In this document: piece by piece, positions 1-7,062 of the stretch
Layout: each line of letters begins with the position of its first letter
How positions within the stretch are numbered: position 1 is the stretch's first letter
Assembly (NCBI GenBank): GCA_913040875.1
Contig: CAJWHX010000030.1
Location: forward strand, 1 to 15,555
Source: an uncultured Pseudomonadota bacterium
Lineage (GTDB): Bacteria > Myxococcota > UBA796
Direction of reading: 5' to 3'
DNA: 15,555 nucleotides
The notes under the pieces: generated by a model
The model's database searches: none
Told to the model about the DNA's origin: nothing
The model's input: only the letters and a program-made list of their open reading frames with translations
Translations under genes and position numbers: made by a program

Positions 1-938
1 AATACACCAAGCATGGTTCCAAATCCATCGACCACAATCGTAAGATGCTGTTTGGTCCGTTGAAAATGTTTCAGTAAAGCATCTCCAGAAGCGGTCGAAG
101 GAATATACGTCGGCTCTTTCGCAAAGTCTCGAACTTGCTTTTGGCCAGCGCCCTCTGCAAGACCTTGAAGCATATTTCTCAAATGAACGACTCCTTCCAA
201 GTGTTCAAACGTACCATCAATTACTGGCAATCGAGTGTGTGTTAGCGTTGCCAACTGCTCACGAATGTCATCCAGATTCTGATTGGCCTGTAAATAGTCC
301 ACTTTGGCCAGGGGCGTCATAATATCTGCGGCATCTACATCACCAAGGGTGAACACATTGTGAATTAGTTCGCTCTCCTCTGCCTCAATGATACCAGCCC
401 GATGCCCCAGTTCAGTCAGCGCTTTAATTTCTGCCTCGCTGGTCACTGCCAAAGCGGAGCCTCCAAACCTAGTGAAGGGACTTGTCACGAATTCTAGAAC
501 CCAAATAAAAGGTTGAAAGAACTTGATCAAACCCAGTAATATAGGGGAAATCAATAACGAGAGTCTTTCAGCATGTCGTTCACCCAATGTTTTCGGAACA
601 ACTTCACTGAAAGCAATCACTAAAAAAGTTAATACACCTGAAAATATTGTCATTCCTGGTATATACCCAAATAACGTTGCCTCTCCAAAATGTCGGGCTG
701 CCAATGAACCAACTGCTATCGAACCCACAATGTTGGCAATGTTATTGATGATAACCACCGTTGTGATAGCCCGTCCCATATCATCTTTGATAGTTTGCAG
801 TGCCTTTGCGCCACGTTTTTCTTCGTCCAAGAAGGCCTTGACCTTACTAATTGGAACAGCAAAGAGAGCGGCTTCAGTACCAGATGCCATTGCCGATACA
901 AACAACAGTACAAAAACAGAAACTGCTAGAACGCCCAT
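1..938 (-). CDS. CNNM/CorC-type membrane protein (DUF21 + CBS), 3' end cut by window edge
   Basis: Only the first 312 residues are visible; the gene runs off the left edge. Residues 1-165 are a CNNM (DUF21) transmembrane domain. A hydrophobic helix leads into SGTEAAL (19-25), further helices follow at about 57-82 and 95-115, then the family motif SEVVPKTLG (111-119) and a helix at about 128-150. Residues 188-312 look like a CBS pair starting at the DIMTP motif (206-210) and continuing through THTRLPVID. The family (HlyC/CorC, CNNM, YfjD/YtfL-like) is tied to Mg2+/Co2+ efflux or membrane stress. An acidic C-terminal CorC_HlyC domain would be expected past the edge. The ATG at 938 is the only sensible start, because an in-frame stop lies four codons upstream. 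It has no strong ribosome site and sits inside the end of a small upstream ORF, so coupled translation is possible. The family call is sure; the substrate is unknown. Confidence 0.9.
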   Translation of the reverse strand, partial: MGVLAVSVFVLLFVSAMASGTEAALFAVPISKVKAFLDEEKRGAKALQTIKDDMGRAITTVVIINNIANIVGSIAVGSLAARHFGEATLFGYIPGMTIFSGVLTFLVIAFSEVVPKTLGERHAERLSLLISPILLGLIKFFQPFIWVLEFVTSPFTRFGGSALAVTSEAEIKALTELGHRAGIIEAEESELIHNVFTLGDVDAADIMTPLAKVDYLQANQNLDDIREQLATLTHTRLPVIDGTFEHLEGVVHLRNMLQGLAEGAGQKQVRDFAKEPTYIPSTASGDALLKHFQRTKQHLTIVVDGFGTMLGV

Positions 939-1054
939 AAAGCATTCTCAATAGGATTTAGACAAGGTATTGTTATAGAGTCAACCCCGGCCGGCTCAGG
1001 TTCGTCAGCATCACTTTGCATTGTTGCTGTCGACGTTGAATATGTAGGTGACAT
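926..1054 (-). CDS. Possible 42-residue leader or small ORF overlapping the CNNM gene start
   Basis: An ATG at 1054 is preceded by a good Shine-Dalgarno stretch (AAGGAAG, about 4 nt away). It opens a 42-codon frame rich in Ser, Thr, Asp, Glu and Pro, beginning MSPTYSTSTATMQSD and ending ENALWAF. It stops at 926-928, 10 nt past the start codon of the CNNM gene, in a different frame. The CNNM start lacks its own good ribosome site, so this ORF could feed ribosomes to it. I recognise no domain, and the peptide has no signal or membrane segment. It may equally be a chance frame in the 5' leader. Nothing but the ribosome site and position supports it. Confidence 0.3.
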   Translation of the reverse strand: MSPTYSTSTATMQSDADEPEPAGVDSITIPCLNPIENALWAF

Positions 1055-1111
1055 TTTCTTCCTTAAAAAACGTACAGATTGTTTAAATCATTGTATGGGT
1101 TCCAATGTCTC

Positions 1112-1117
1112 ATTATA
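1112..1117 (-). promoter_or_regulatory. Possible -10 box for the small ORF and CNNM gene
   Basis: On the minus strand a perfect TATAAT lies about 58 nt upstream of the small ORF start and about 42 nt downstream of the permease stop. No convincing -35 hexamer sits 16-18 nt upstream (the best candidate region reads AAGCCG), so this is a -10-only prediction. The 1055-1158 gap holds no clear terminator for the permease gene. Confidence 0.25.
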
Positions 1118-1158
1118 ACCGATTATTCAAAACTCGGCTTAGAAATCACTCCAGCAAG

Positions 1159-2232
1159 CTAGAAACCACCGTTCACCAGATAGGCTACAATCAATGATAT
1201 CACCAAACCTATCGTCGCCATTCCGGCATCTTTTGTCAACATCTGCACAGCCTGACCTGGTGTTCGAACGCCAAATCCACCTTTCGACTGAATAGAGATT
1301 GCCAGCTCACGCCCTGCCAGTAGACCCAAAAATACCCATGTTGTACTCATTGGAATTTTACTGTGAATCTTAAAGTAGAATAGAATGATGGCATAGAGTA
1401 AATCAATGATGGTTGCAGCCCGTATGTCAGTGACGTTGTTCTTCTCTTCGACAACCTCCTGAATTTTCTCGCCCCCATTCTTGAAGATCCATCCCAGACC
1501 AACAACCACTGTACCAGCGAAAGCAATGAACTCCAATCCACTCAAACTACGTGGAAGATACACAGCAATATTTGCAGCATCTTGTTGAAGCCATACAGAC
1601 CACAATACACCCGTCGTGATCCACTGAAAACCAATCCACCCTCTGTGCATCGGCTTTTCAAACCACTTCGCAAAGACCTTTTGAAGGGCAAACCAAAGTG
1701 CAAAGGCTAGAACAAAAGCCAAAACGTATCCGCTCAAGCTCTTGACGATGACTTTGCTAACAGCAGACATCTCACTGGCAAAAGATGTGAGTAGCAACAA
1801 AGTTGTGGAAACTGGCATCTTCAGACGAGTGAGAACAACGAGTATGATTGGAGCCGCTACCTGCATACCTGTGAAGGCCATGGGAGCACTATCAAACCCT
1901 TTGGATGCCAATCTTCCATAAGACACATCCCCCCCGTAATTCATCCACGAATAGGTCATCGTGAGCAAAAATATCCCGGCTGCAAATCCCCACAGTACAT
2001 ACCACGGACGCTTTTTGTTGCTTGCCAAGAAGGTTCCTAAGGTCTGAATCGAATCATTGGCTACCGCTGCATAGGCTGCAAAGCCAAATCCTACCCATCT
2101 GGCAACATTTGGATACGGTGCGCACAATACAGATAATATCGTTGCCAATCCGATCAGTGCAAAAAATCGCTTGTCAGATTCTTTGATGCTCGTAGAGTCG
2201 TTTAAATTTTGCGTTGTATTCAAAGAGGCCAT
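1159..2232 (-). CDS. PiT/PHO4-family-like permease (inorganic phosphate transporter-like)
   Basis: This is a 357-residue polytopic membrane protein with about ten hydrophobic segments. It shows the internally repeated layout of PiT/PHO4 transporters. VANDSIQTLGT (57-67) matches the GAND-x-x-x-x-x-GT signature and QDAANIAVYLP (217-227) is its degenerate second copy. PVSTT (140-144) and IPMSTT (293-298) match the paired P-x-STT motifs. A hydrophilic loop with KNGGEKIQEVVEEKNN lies between the later helices. Family members move phosphate, sometimes sulfate, with H+ or Na+; the substrate here is not shown. The ATG at 2232 is chosen because AGGTGG lies just upstream. A longer frame from 2295 would add 21 residues with no ribosome site. 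The gene is divergent from the rRNA methyltransferase gene, and no PhoU-like (DUF47) partner is adjacent in the window. The match is by motifs only and the branch is divergent. Confidence 0.72.
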   Translation of the reverse strand: MASLNTTQNLNDSTSIKESDKRFFALIGLATILSVLCAPYPNVARWVGFGFAAYAAVANDSIQTLGTFLASNKKRPWYVLWGFAAGIFLLTMTYSWMNYGGDVSYGRLASKGFDSAPMAFTGMQVAAPIILVVLTRLKMPVSTTLLLLTSFASEMSAVSKVIVKSLSGYVLAFVLAFALWFALQKVFAKWFEKPMHRGWIGFQWITTGVLWSVWLQQDAANIAVYLPRSLSGLEFIAFAGTVVVGLGWIFKNGGEKIQEVVEEKNNVTDIRAATIIDLLYAIILFYFKIHSKIPMSTTWVFLGLLAGRELAISIQSKGGFGVRTPGQAVQMLTKDAGMATIGLVISLIVAYLVNGGF

Positions 2233-2259
2233 GATACCACCTGGTAAATGTTTGTACGA

Positions 2260-2288
2260 AACATATAAATGTGGATGGGATTTCACAA
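2260..2288 (-). promoter_or_regulatory. Possible promoter of the PiT-like gene
   Basis: On the minus strand TTGTGA (2288-2283) and TATGTT (2265-2260) are separated by 17 bp, each matching four of six consensus positions. A start near 2253 would give a leader of about 20 nt with the AGGTGG ribosome site inside it. It lies in the 135-bp divergent gap with the methyltransferase gene, for which I see neither a convincing promoter nor a Shine-Dalgarno site. Confidence 0.25.
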
Positions 2289-2367
2289 ACGACAAAACAA
2301 CGACATTTCAATCCAATGATACATGTACAAGATCGCAAAACTGGATCCAATCGGTTAATCGGGTTCC

Positions 2368-3387
2368 ATGACTACAATCCAAGCCTCATGTCCCCACGTT
2401 CAGTCTTGCGGAAACTGTATTCGCAGTGATCAAACGATGAACAAACAACGAAACGATCAGATGGCTTGGCTCAAACGTTTCTTACATCTAGACAACATCG
2501 AGTGGGTTGATTCTCCGAAGGTGATGCACTATCGATCACGTGTTCGCTTTCGTGTAAACAAAGATGGAACGATGGGATATTTCAAACCCAAAAGTCACAC
2601 ATTGGTGCCCATCGATCAGTGTTCAATTGCCGATGAATCGATCAACTCAGCCATCAAAGAACTCGGAGATGTACCCTTCCCTGCCAAAATGATTGAGTTC
2701 CGTAGCAACGGTGAGAGCGTTGTCGCCAATGTATCATCACTCAAAGGCAAACGACCGACAAAGGATAGTTTGCGGGCGTGGGCTGAGGGTACACTCAGTG
2801 GGATTGGACTGGACGGGCATAAGATGTGGGGCAAATGCAAAACAGAACTGGAAGTGTGCGGAGTCTCTCATCAATTTAGCCTCGCCTCCTTTTATCAAGT
2901 CAATCAAGGCATCAATTCTCTTCTGGTTGAAACCGTTCGAGATTGGGTCTTGGAGCACAACCCAACACAGGTACTGGATCTCTACTGCGGTGCGGGAAAC
3001 ATTGGGGCTGCAATTGCACTGAAAGGCGTCAAAGTCGTTGGTATGGATTCTGCTCCTTCGAGTATTCAAGATGCCAAACAAACCATTCAGCGCCACAGCC
3101 TCCCAATGGAGGTGTTCAAAAAAGATGCGGATAAGTTCGAAGCTGGTGATGCATTTTTTGATGTGGCTGTGTTGGATCCCCCACGTAAAGGCTGTCGTGG
3201 CGTTGTTGGTGAGTTGCAAATTACCAGACCCAAAGCAATCGTCTATGTGTCCTGTAACCCCAACGCTCTACGCAACGATCTGAAAGAGGCCAAAAGATAT
3301 GGCTACATCCCAACACGGATCAAAGCCTTTGATATGTTCCCGCATACCCATCACGTTGAAATACTGGTAGAATTGCGAAAAGAATAG
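2368..3387 (+). CDS. 23S rRNA 5-methyluridine methyltransferase, RlmC/RlmD (RumA/RumB) family
   Basis: Members of this TrmA/RumA family transfer a methyl group from SAM to C5 of a uridine in RNA. The 339-residue protein has the [4Fe-4S] cysteine set C8-x5-C14-x2-C17 plus C85. A SAM-binding motif DLYCGAGNIG lies at 204-213 and DPPRKG starts at 270. The catalytic cysteine is in SCNP (C296), and the FDMFPHTHHVE signature (321-331) ends in the proton-abstracting E331. It starts directly at the iron-sulfur cluster region and lacks an N-terminal TRAM domain. That matches short RlmC-type enzymes (about 375 residues) better than RlmD (about 430), but the DPPRKG motif is more RlmD-like, so I leave the exact uridine open. 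The ATG at 2368 has no clear ribosome site. The gene stands alone between the divergent permease and the haem operon. Confidence 0.93.
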   Translation: MTTIQASCPHVQSCGNCIRSDQTMNKQRNDQMAWLKRFLHLDNIEWVDSPKVMHYRSRVRFRVNKDGTMGYFKPKSHTLVPIDQCSIADESINSAIKELGDVPFPAKMIEFRSNGESVVANVSSLKGKRPTKDSLRAWAEGTLSGIGLDGHKMWGKCKTELEVCGVSHQFSLASFYQVNQGINSLLVETVRDWVLEHNPTQVLDLYCGAGNIGAAIALKGVKVVGMDSAPSSIQDAKQTIQRHSLPMEVFKKDADKFEAGDAFFDVAVLDPPRKGCRGVVGELQITRPKAIVYVSCNPNALRNDLKEAKRYGYIPTRIKAFDMFPHTHHVEILVELRKE

Positions 3388-3470
3388 AACCACATCGTGA
3401 AGAATACCACTTGATTCTCTTGCCGAAATTTTTACACGGGCACATTGGTATTTATTGCCAACGTATTACA

Positions 3471-3493
3471 TTGATAATGAAAATCATTTTCAG
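3471..3493. promoter_or_regulatory. Fur box of the hugZ operon
   Basis: GATAATGAAAATCATTTTC (3473-3491) matches the classical 19-bp Fur consensus GATAATGATAATCATTATC at 17 of 19 positions. Extended to 23 bp it is identical at 21 of 23 positions to the box at the hmuR start (read on its minus strand). It ends 15 nt before the hugZ ATG, so Fur bound here would block the promoter or early transcript. I could not assign the -35/-10 pair with confidence. Confidence 0.9.
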
Positions 3494-3494
3494 T

Positions 3495-3500
3495 GAGGAG
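3495..3500 (+). promoter_or_regulatory. Ribosome binding site fixing the hugZ start
   Basis: GAGGAG lies 6 nt before the ATG at 3507. It decides between this start and an in-frame ATG at 3479 (MKIIFSEEY), which lies inside the Fur box and lacks a ribosome site. Confidence 0.75.
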
Positions 3501-3506
3501 TATACA

Positions 3507-4325
3507 ATGACTCAAGATCATCAAATCGACAGCGAGACTCTAGAGTCTTTGCATTTGGTTCGTCAATGGTTGCACGAAGCCCATTCTGGAACGCTGGCAA
3601 CCTTGTCTCGAAAACCTGCAATTCAAGGTTTCCCTCTCGGTTCTATTGTACCTTTCTGTGTTGATAAAATCGGTCGACCTGTCATTTTGACTGCCAGTAT
3701 CGCAGCCCACACAAGAAATATGATGGAAGACAACAGAGCCACTCTGTTTGTCAGTGACCCCAAAGCAGAAGGGGATCCTCAAGCGAGCTGGAGAGCCAGT
3801 TTGGTCGGACGATTTAAGAAACTAACAACGGAAGCACCTGAGGCTCATGAAGAACAAGTTTCTCCCGAGGAACTTGGAATTATTCATGCAAAATATATTG
3901 ACCGAGTACCCGCTGCAGTATCCTATTTTGGTACACACAATTTTAGTTATTGGAGACTGTCCGAAGTCTTGACCGTTCGATACATCGCAGGTTTTGGACG
4001 TATTCGATGGCTCGATGGTGGTCAATATCTATCTGCTATGGATGCCTACGGATTTCCCGAAATGGAGTCGGGTGCACTTCATCATATGAATGAAGACCAT
4101 GGACACAATTTACTCGAGATTGTAAAGGCTTTCACCAATACCCAACCAGAAAAGGCAACCATGACGTCTCTCAATGTGGATGGATTCTCTGTTCAAGCAC
4201 AGGGACCCGATGGGGATGAAACCTATGCTTTCGCGTTTGACAATCTGATTCAGGAAAGTTCTCAGTACAAAACCTCGATTATCAAAGTCCTATCCAAGGC
4301 CCGAAAACTATTGAAAGCCCAATAA
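3507..4325 (+). CDS. hugZ: HugZ/HutZ-type haem-degrading protein (PNPOx-like split barrel + DUF2470)
   Basis: Proteins of this type bind haem in the cytoplasm and open the ring to free iron. This one has 272 residues. Residues about 12-165 form the pyridoxamine-oxidase-like split barrel, with SGTLATLSR (27-35), HTRNMMEDNRATLFV (68-82) and the family-typical RYIAGFGRIRWL (158-169). A C-terminal DUF2470 domain starts near 185 with HHMNEDHGHN (192-201), a His-rich segment of the kind that supplies the haem ligand in HugZ. There is no signal peptide, in keeping with a cytosolic enzyme. A Fur box and the GAGGAG ribosome site lie directly upstream, and the DUF6607-like gene follows after 18 nt. The convergent hmu operon supplies the substrate. 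Family and context agree; catalytic activity is inferred. Confidence 0.9.
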   Translation: MTQDHQIDSETLESLHLVRQWLHEAHSGTLATLSRKPAIQGFPLGSIVPFCVDKIGRPVILTASIAAHTRNMMEDNRATLFVSDPKAEGDPQASWRASLVGRFKKLTTEAPEAHEEQVSPEELGIIHAKYIDRVPAAVSYFGTHNFSYWRLSEVLTVRYIAGFGRIRWLDGGQYLSAMDAYGFPEMESGALHHMNEDHGHNLLEIVKAFTNTQPEKATMTSLNVDGFSVQAQGPDGDETYAFAFDNLIQESSQYKTSIIKVLSKARKLLKAQ

Positions 4326-4343
4326 ACTGTTTGTGAGAGAACC

Positions 4344-5213
4344 ATGATTCTATTGTTGTCAGCGGTCGCATTTGCACTGACTCCCGAAGAGGCTATTCAG
4401 TCGATGACGGGATGTTTTGAAGTGACGTTTCAATATGAAGAAAAAGAGTCGTACCAAGACGGCTATGTCTTTGCGGAGCCCAAGAAATCCAATGCAATCG
4501 AATGGGTTACGACCACCCACTCGGAGGAAGGCCTAATTAGTCTTCAGCATGTATTGGTGACGGGACCGATGATTCGCCACTGGAGACAAGAGTGGGTCTA
4601 TGAACCTCGTGAGTTGTTCACCTATGTCGCCCCTAGTACATGGGAGCGTCAGTATCTCTTTCCGTCTCAGGTAGAAGGCAATTGGGGACAGATTGTTACC
4701 AATGTTGATGATGCCCCTCGATATGAATGTCAGTCTTCTTGGGAAAGCGATGGAGACTCTGATTTCTGGACCTGTAAAACGTTAAGCCCCATTCCCAGAC
4801 GCGACTCCAAGCGGGAAGATTATACGCTGCTGGAAAGAGAGAACACCCACCGCATCGTCAAAGACGGCTGGATTCATGAACAGAAGAACGTCAAGTTTTC
4901 GATGGTCGAAGGGGTTCGCGAAGATTTGGTACTTGAGCATGGATACAACACCTACATGAGACTGGATGATTCCGCCTGTCAAGAAGCCATCGATTGGTGG
5001 CCCACTCAAGAAGTGGTTTGGAATGGAATCATTGGGGCTTGGGAAGATGTCCGAGCAGAAAATGACGTCATCACCTTAGCGCCCAAGTATAGAGGGGTTC
5101 CCTTGTGGATCCGATTGTTTTGGAAAGCAAAGAGAAACGATGACATTCAAGATCCCACCATCGTTCAGCCGATCGCCAAAGAGGTCATCGAAAAGTATCT
5201 CGTTTCCGAGTAG
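4344..5213 (+). CDS. Secreted DUF6607-like protein in the hugZ operon
   Basis: A 289-residue protein starts with a short hydrophobic signal, MILLLSAVAFA, then TPEEAIQSMTGCFEVTFQY. The order of motifs fits what I remember of DUF6607: ISLQHVL and IRHWRQEWVY (66-90), a W-rich segment with QIVTNVDDAPRYEC, the motif LSPIPRRDSKREDY, then DGWIHEQKN, HGYNTYMRLDD and a closing WW-x-x-x-x-VVWNGI stretch. I know no established function. It is probably periplasmic or surface-exposed after cleavage near residue 11. It lies 18 nt after hugZ behind GAGAGA, so it is co-transcribed with a Fur-controlled haem-degrading gene, and a role in haem or iron handling is inferred from that alone. Its stop codon lies inside a 16-bp tandem duplication. 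Confidence 0.75.
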   Translation: MILLLSAVAFALTPEEAIQSMTGCFEVTFQYEEKESYQDGYVFAEPKKSNAIEWVTTTHSEEGLISLQHVLVTGPMIRHWRQEWVYEPRELFTYVAPSTWERQYLFPSQVEGNWGQIVTNVDDAPRYECQSSWESDGDSDFWTCKTLSPIPRRDSKREDYTLLERENTHRIVKDGWIHEQKNVKFSMVEGVREDLVLEHGYNTYMRLDDSACQEAIDWWPTQEVVWNGIIGAWEDVRAENDVITLAPKYRGVPLWIRLFWKAKRNDDIQDPTIVQPIAKEVIEKYLVSE

Positions 5214-5232
5214 GATGGTTTCCGAGTAGGAT
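5202..5232. repeat. 16-bp tandem duplication between convergent operon ends
   Basis: GTTTCCGAGTAGGAT occurs at 5202-5216 and again at 5218-5232. The first copy contains the stop codon of the DUF6607-like gene, and the second ends 3 nt before the hmuV stop. The whole gap between the convergent genes is 22 nt, most of it the second copy. No hairpin with a T-run is visible, so neither operon has an obvious intrinsic terminator here. Confidence 0.9.
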
Positions 5233-5235
5233 CTC

Positions 5236-6021
5236 TTAAGACGTTCGATCGACGGATATAATCGGTCGACCAGACGATGGATGCTGCAGAATAACGGTTT
5301 TTACATCGTAGACATCTTCCAATACTTCCTTGGTACACACTTCCTGAACAGTACCAGAGTATTTTAACTGGCCATTTTTCATCATGACCATTTGGTCTGA
5401 CCATGCCGCGGCCAAGTTTAAGTCGTGAAGAACAATTATGACCAAGAAATTGTCGTTTCTGACCAGTTCATGAACCAACTTCAGCAACGATTCCTGATGT
5501 TTGAGGTCGAGTGCTGAGGTGGGTTCATCCAGCAGCAGAAGTTTCACTGGTTTGGTTTCTTCTGTAGAAGAGAGTTGTGCTAGCACACGAGCAAAATGCA
5601 CCCTCTGCTTCTCTCCACCGCTTAAGGTGTCATATCGACGATCAATCAGGTGATCGATTTGTACAGAATGAATGCACTCTTCCACAATTGTTGGATTGTC
5701 AGGAGAATTCCCATATGGGTACCTCCCCATTTCAACGACTTCTTGGGTCAAAAATGGAAAGGACAACCGAGACTCTTGACTCAGTTTGGCTCGAACTTTC
5801 GCCAGCTGATTTGGCTTCCAATCTGCTATGGATTGATTGTCCCAGAGTACTTGTCCACCTGTCGAAGAAATCTCTCCGGAGATGACTTTGAGCAGCGTGG
5901 ATTTTCCAGCACCGTTGGGACCACACAAGGCAATGATCTTCCCTGGTTCAAAATCAACAGTAATCTCACTTAATATCTGAGCCTTTCCGAACCGAACCGA
6001 TACATTCTCCACTCGTAACAT
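5236..6021 (-). CDS. hmuV: Haemin ABC importer ATPase HmuV
   Basis: This 261-residue ATPase powers haemin import through HmuU. All nucleotide-binding motifs are intact: Walker A GPNGAGKST (34-42), Q-loop Q82, signature LSGGEKQ (133-139), Walker B LLLLDEP (161-167), D-loop SALD and H-loop H199 in VLHDLNLAAAW. The sequence around RLSFPFLTQEVVEMGRYP and the spacer between signature and Walker B are typical of the HmuV/FecE group. It is the last gene of the minus-strand operon. Its ATG at 6021 directly abuts the hmuU stop (6022-6024), so translation is likely coupled. The gene ends 22 nt from the convergent DUF6607-like gene. Haem specificity follows from the operon; the ATPase alone could also serve siderophores or cobalamin. 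Confidence 0.95.
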   Translation of the reverse strand: MLRVENVSVRFGKAQILSEITVDFEPGKIIALCGPNGAGKSTLLKVISGEISSTGGQVLWDNQSIADWKPNQLAKVRAKLSQESRLSFPFLTQEVVEMGRYPYGNSPDNPTIVEECIHSVQIDHLIDRRYDTLSGGEKQRVHFARVLAQLSSTEETKPVKLLLLDEPTSALDLKHQESLLKLVHELVRNDNFLVIIVLHDLNLAAAWSDQMVMMKNGQLKYSGTVQEVCTKEVLEDVYDVKTVILQHPSSGRPIISVDRTS

Positions 6022-7050
6022 CTATAAGTCTCCCAAAAACTTCTTTTGAAAGAGAAGCCACAGGAAGAACGGACCACCCACTAGACTGGTCACGATTCCA
6101 ATCGGCAATTCAGCCGGCGAGACAATGGTTCTAGAAATCAAATCGGCTCCCACTAAGAGACTCGCACCCAATAAGAGACTGCCCAGCAAAACCTTTTGAT
6201 TGTCGGGTCCAAAGATCATGCGGCACAGATGCGGGACAACCAGCCCTATAAACCCAATCATTCCAGTTAAAGAAACACAGGTCCCAATGATCAAACAGAC
6301 GATCACGATGACCAGGTACTTGATCTTTTCAACGGGCACTCCAAGCAACAATGCTTCATTTTCTCCAAGCAAAAACGCATTGAGTGTTTTCCCAAGACTC
6401 AACCCGATCACTGCCGGAAGAAATGCCAACGCCGCCAAGAATGGAAGGTTGTCCCAGTTGGCACTGCCAAGACTACCCATCGTCCAAAACGTAAGCGAAC
6501 GCAATTGTTCATCGTTGGCGACATATACGAGCAGGCCTGTTCCAGAACCAGCAATCGCATTGATCGCTATCCCCGCGAGCAACATGTTTCCGATGTTCGT
6601 TCTACCATTGATCATCGACAGTCTCATCACGATAACGGTCGCGAGCACACCACCACAAAAGGCAAAAACTGGAAGGGTTAATACCGGAGCCAGAGGAAGG
6701 GTAAACCCCAAAACAATCACAACAGCGGCACCCAGTGCAGCACCACTAGAGACTCCAATCAGACCAGGGTCTGCGAGCGGATTTCGAAACAATCCTTGCA
6801 TCAAGGCTCCAGCAATCGCCATCGATGAACCGACCAGCACTCCAAAAATAGAGCGCGGCAGTCGCAAATAGTTGATGATGTAAGCCTCTCCCGAAGGCAC
6901 AGTCGTCTCTTCAATAATCCCTACAGAGTGTAAGAGAATATCGAACAAAGATGTCCAAGCGATGGGGACTGTTCCTGCGACTACGGACAAACAAAAGATC
7001 CCGATTAGCAAAGCCCCCAAGGCAAGCATTTTAATGAGAACTACACCCAT
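6022..7050 (-). CDS. hmuU: Haemin ABC importer permease HmuU (FecCD family)
   Basis: A 342-residue inner-membrane permease of the FecCD/BtuC family with about ten hydrophobic segments. Family hallmarks include YLRLPRSIFGVLVGSSMAIAG, GLFRNPLADPGLIGVSSGAA in the first half, GMIGFIGLVVPH before the coupling helix, and a closing ELPIGIVTSLVGGPFFLWLL. Two copies would form the channel with two HmuV subunits and receive haem from HmuT. The ATG at 7050 follows the hmuT stop by 12 nt. There is no clear ribosome site, and an in-frame ATG at 7029 is an alternative, but the longer form gives a natural first helix. Its stop abuts the hmuV start. Confidence 0.95.
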   Translation of the reverse strand: MGVVLIKMLALGALLIGIFCLSVVAGTVPIAWTSLFDILLHSVGIIEETTVPSGEAYIINYLRLPRSIFGVLVGSSMAIAGALMQGLFRNPLADPGLIGVSSGAALGAAVVIVLGFTLPLAPVLTLPVFAFCGGVLATVIVMRLSMINGRTNIGNMLLAGIAINAIAGSGTGLLVYVANDEQLRSLTFWTMGSLGSANWDNLPFLAALAFLPAVIGLSLGKTLNAFLLGENEALLLGVPVEKIKYLVIVIVCLIIGTCVSLTGMIGFIGLVVPHLCRMIFGPDNQKVLLGSLLLGASLLVGADLISRTIVSPAELPIGIVTSLVGGPFFLWLLFQKKFLGDL

Positions 7051-7062
7051 TGAACAGTAAGA

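Noticed and set aside
523..954. 143-codon plus-strand frame
   Set aside because: It is antisense to the CNNM-type gene, which has clear family motifs on the minus strand.
2737..3219. 160-codon minus-strand frame
   Set aside because: It lies inside the rRNA methyltransferase gene, whose catalytic motifs are on the plus strand.
3479..3506. Upstream in-frame ATG for the HugZ-like protein (MKIIFSEEYT extension)
   Set aside because: The ATG is part of the Fur box and has no ribosome site, while GAGGAG serves the ATG at 3507.
6200..6871. 223-codon frame on the plus strand
   Set aside because: It is fully antisense to hmuU, whose protein is a clear FecCD permease. Its composition is a mirror of the membrane protein codons and it shows no domain.
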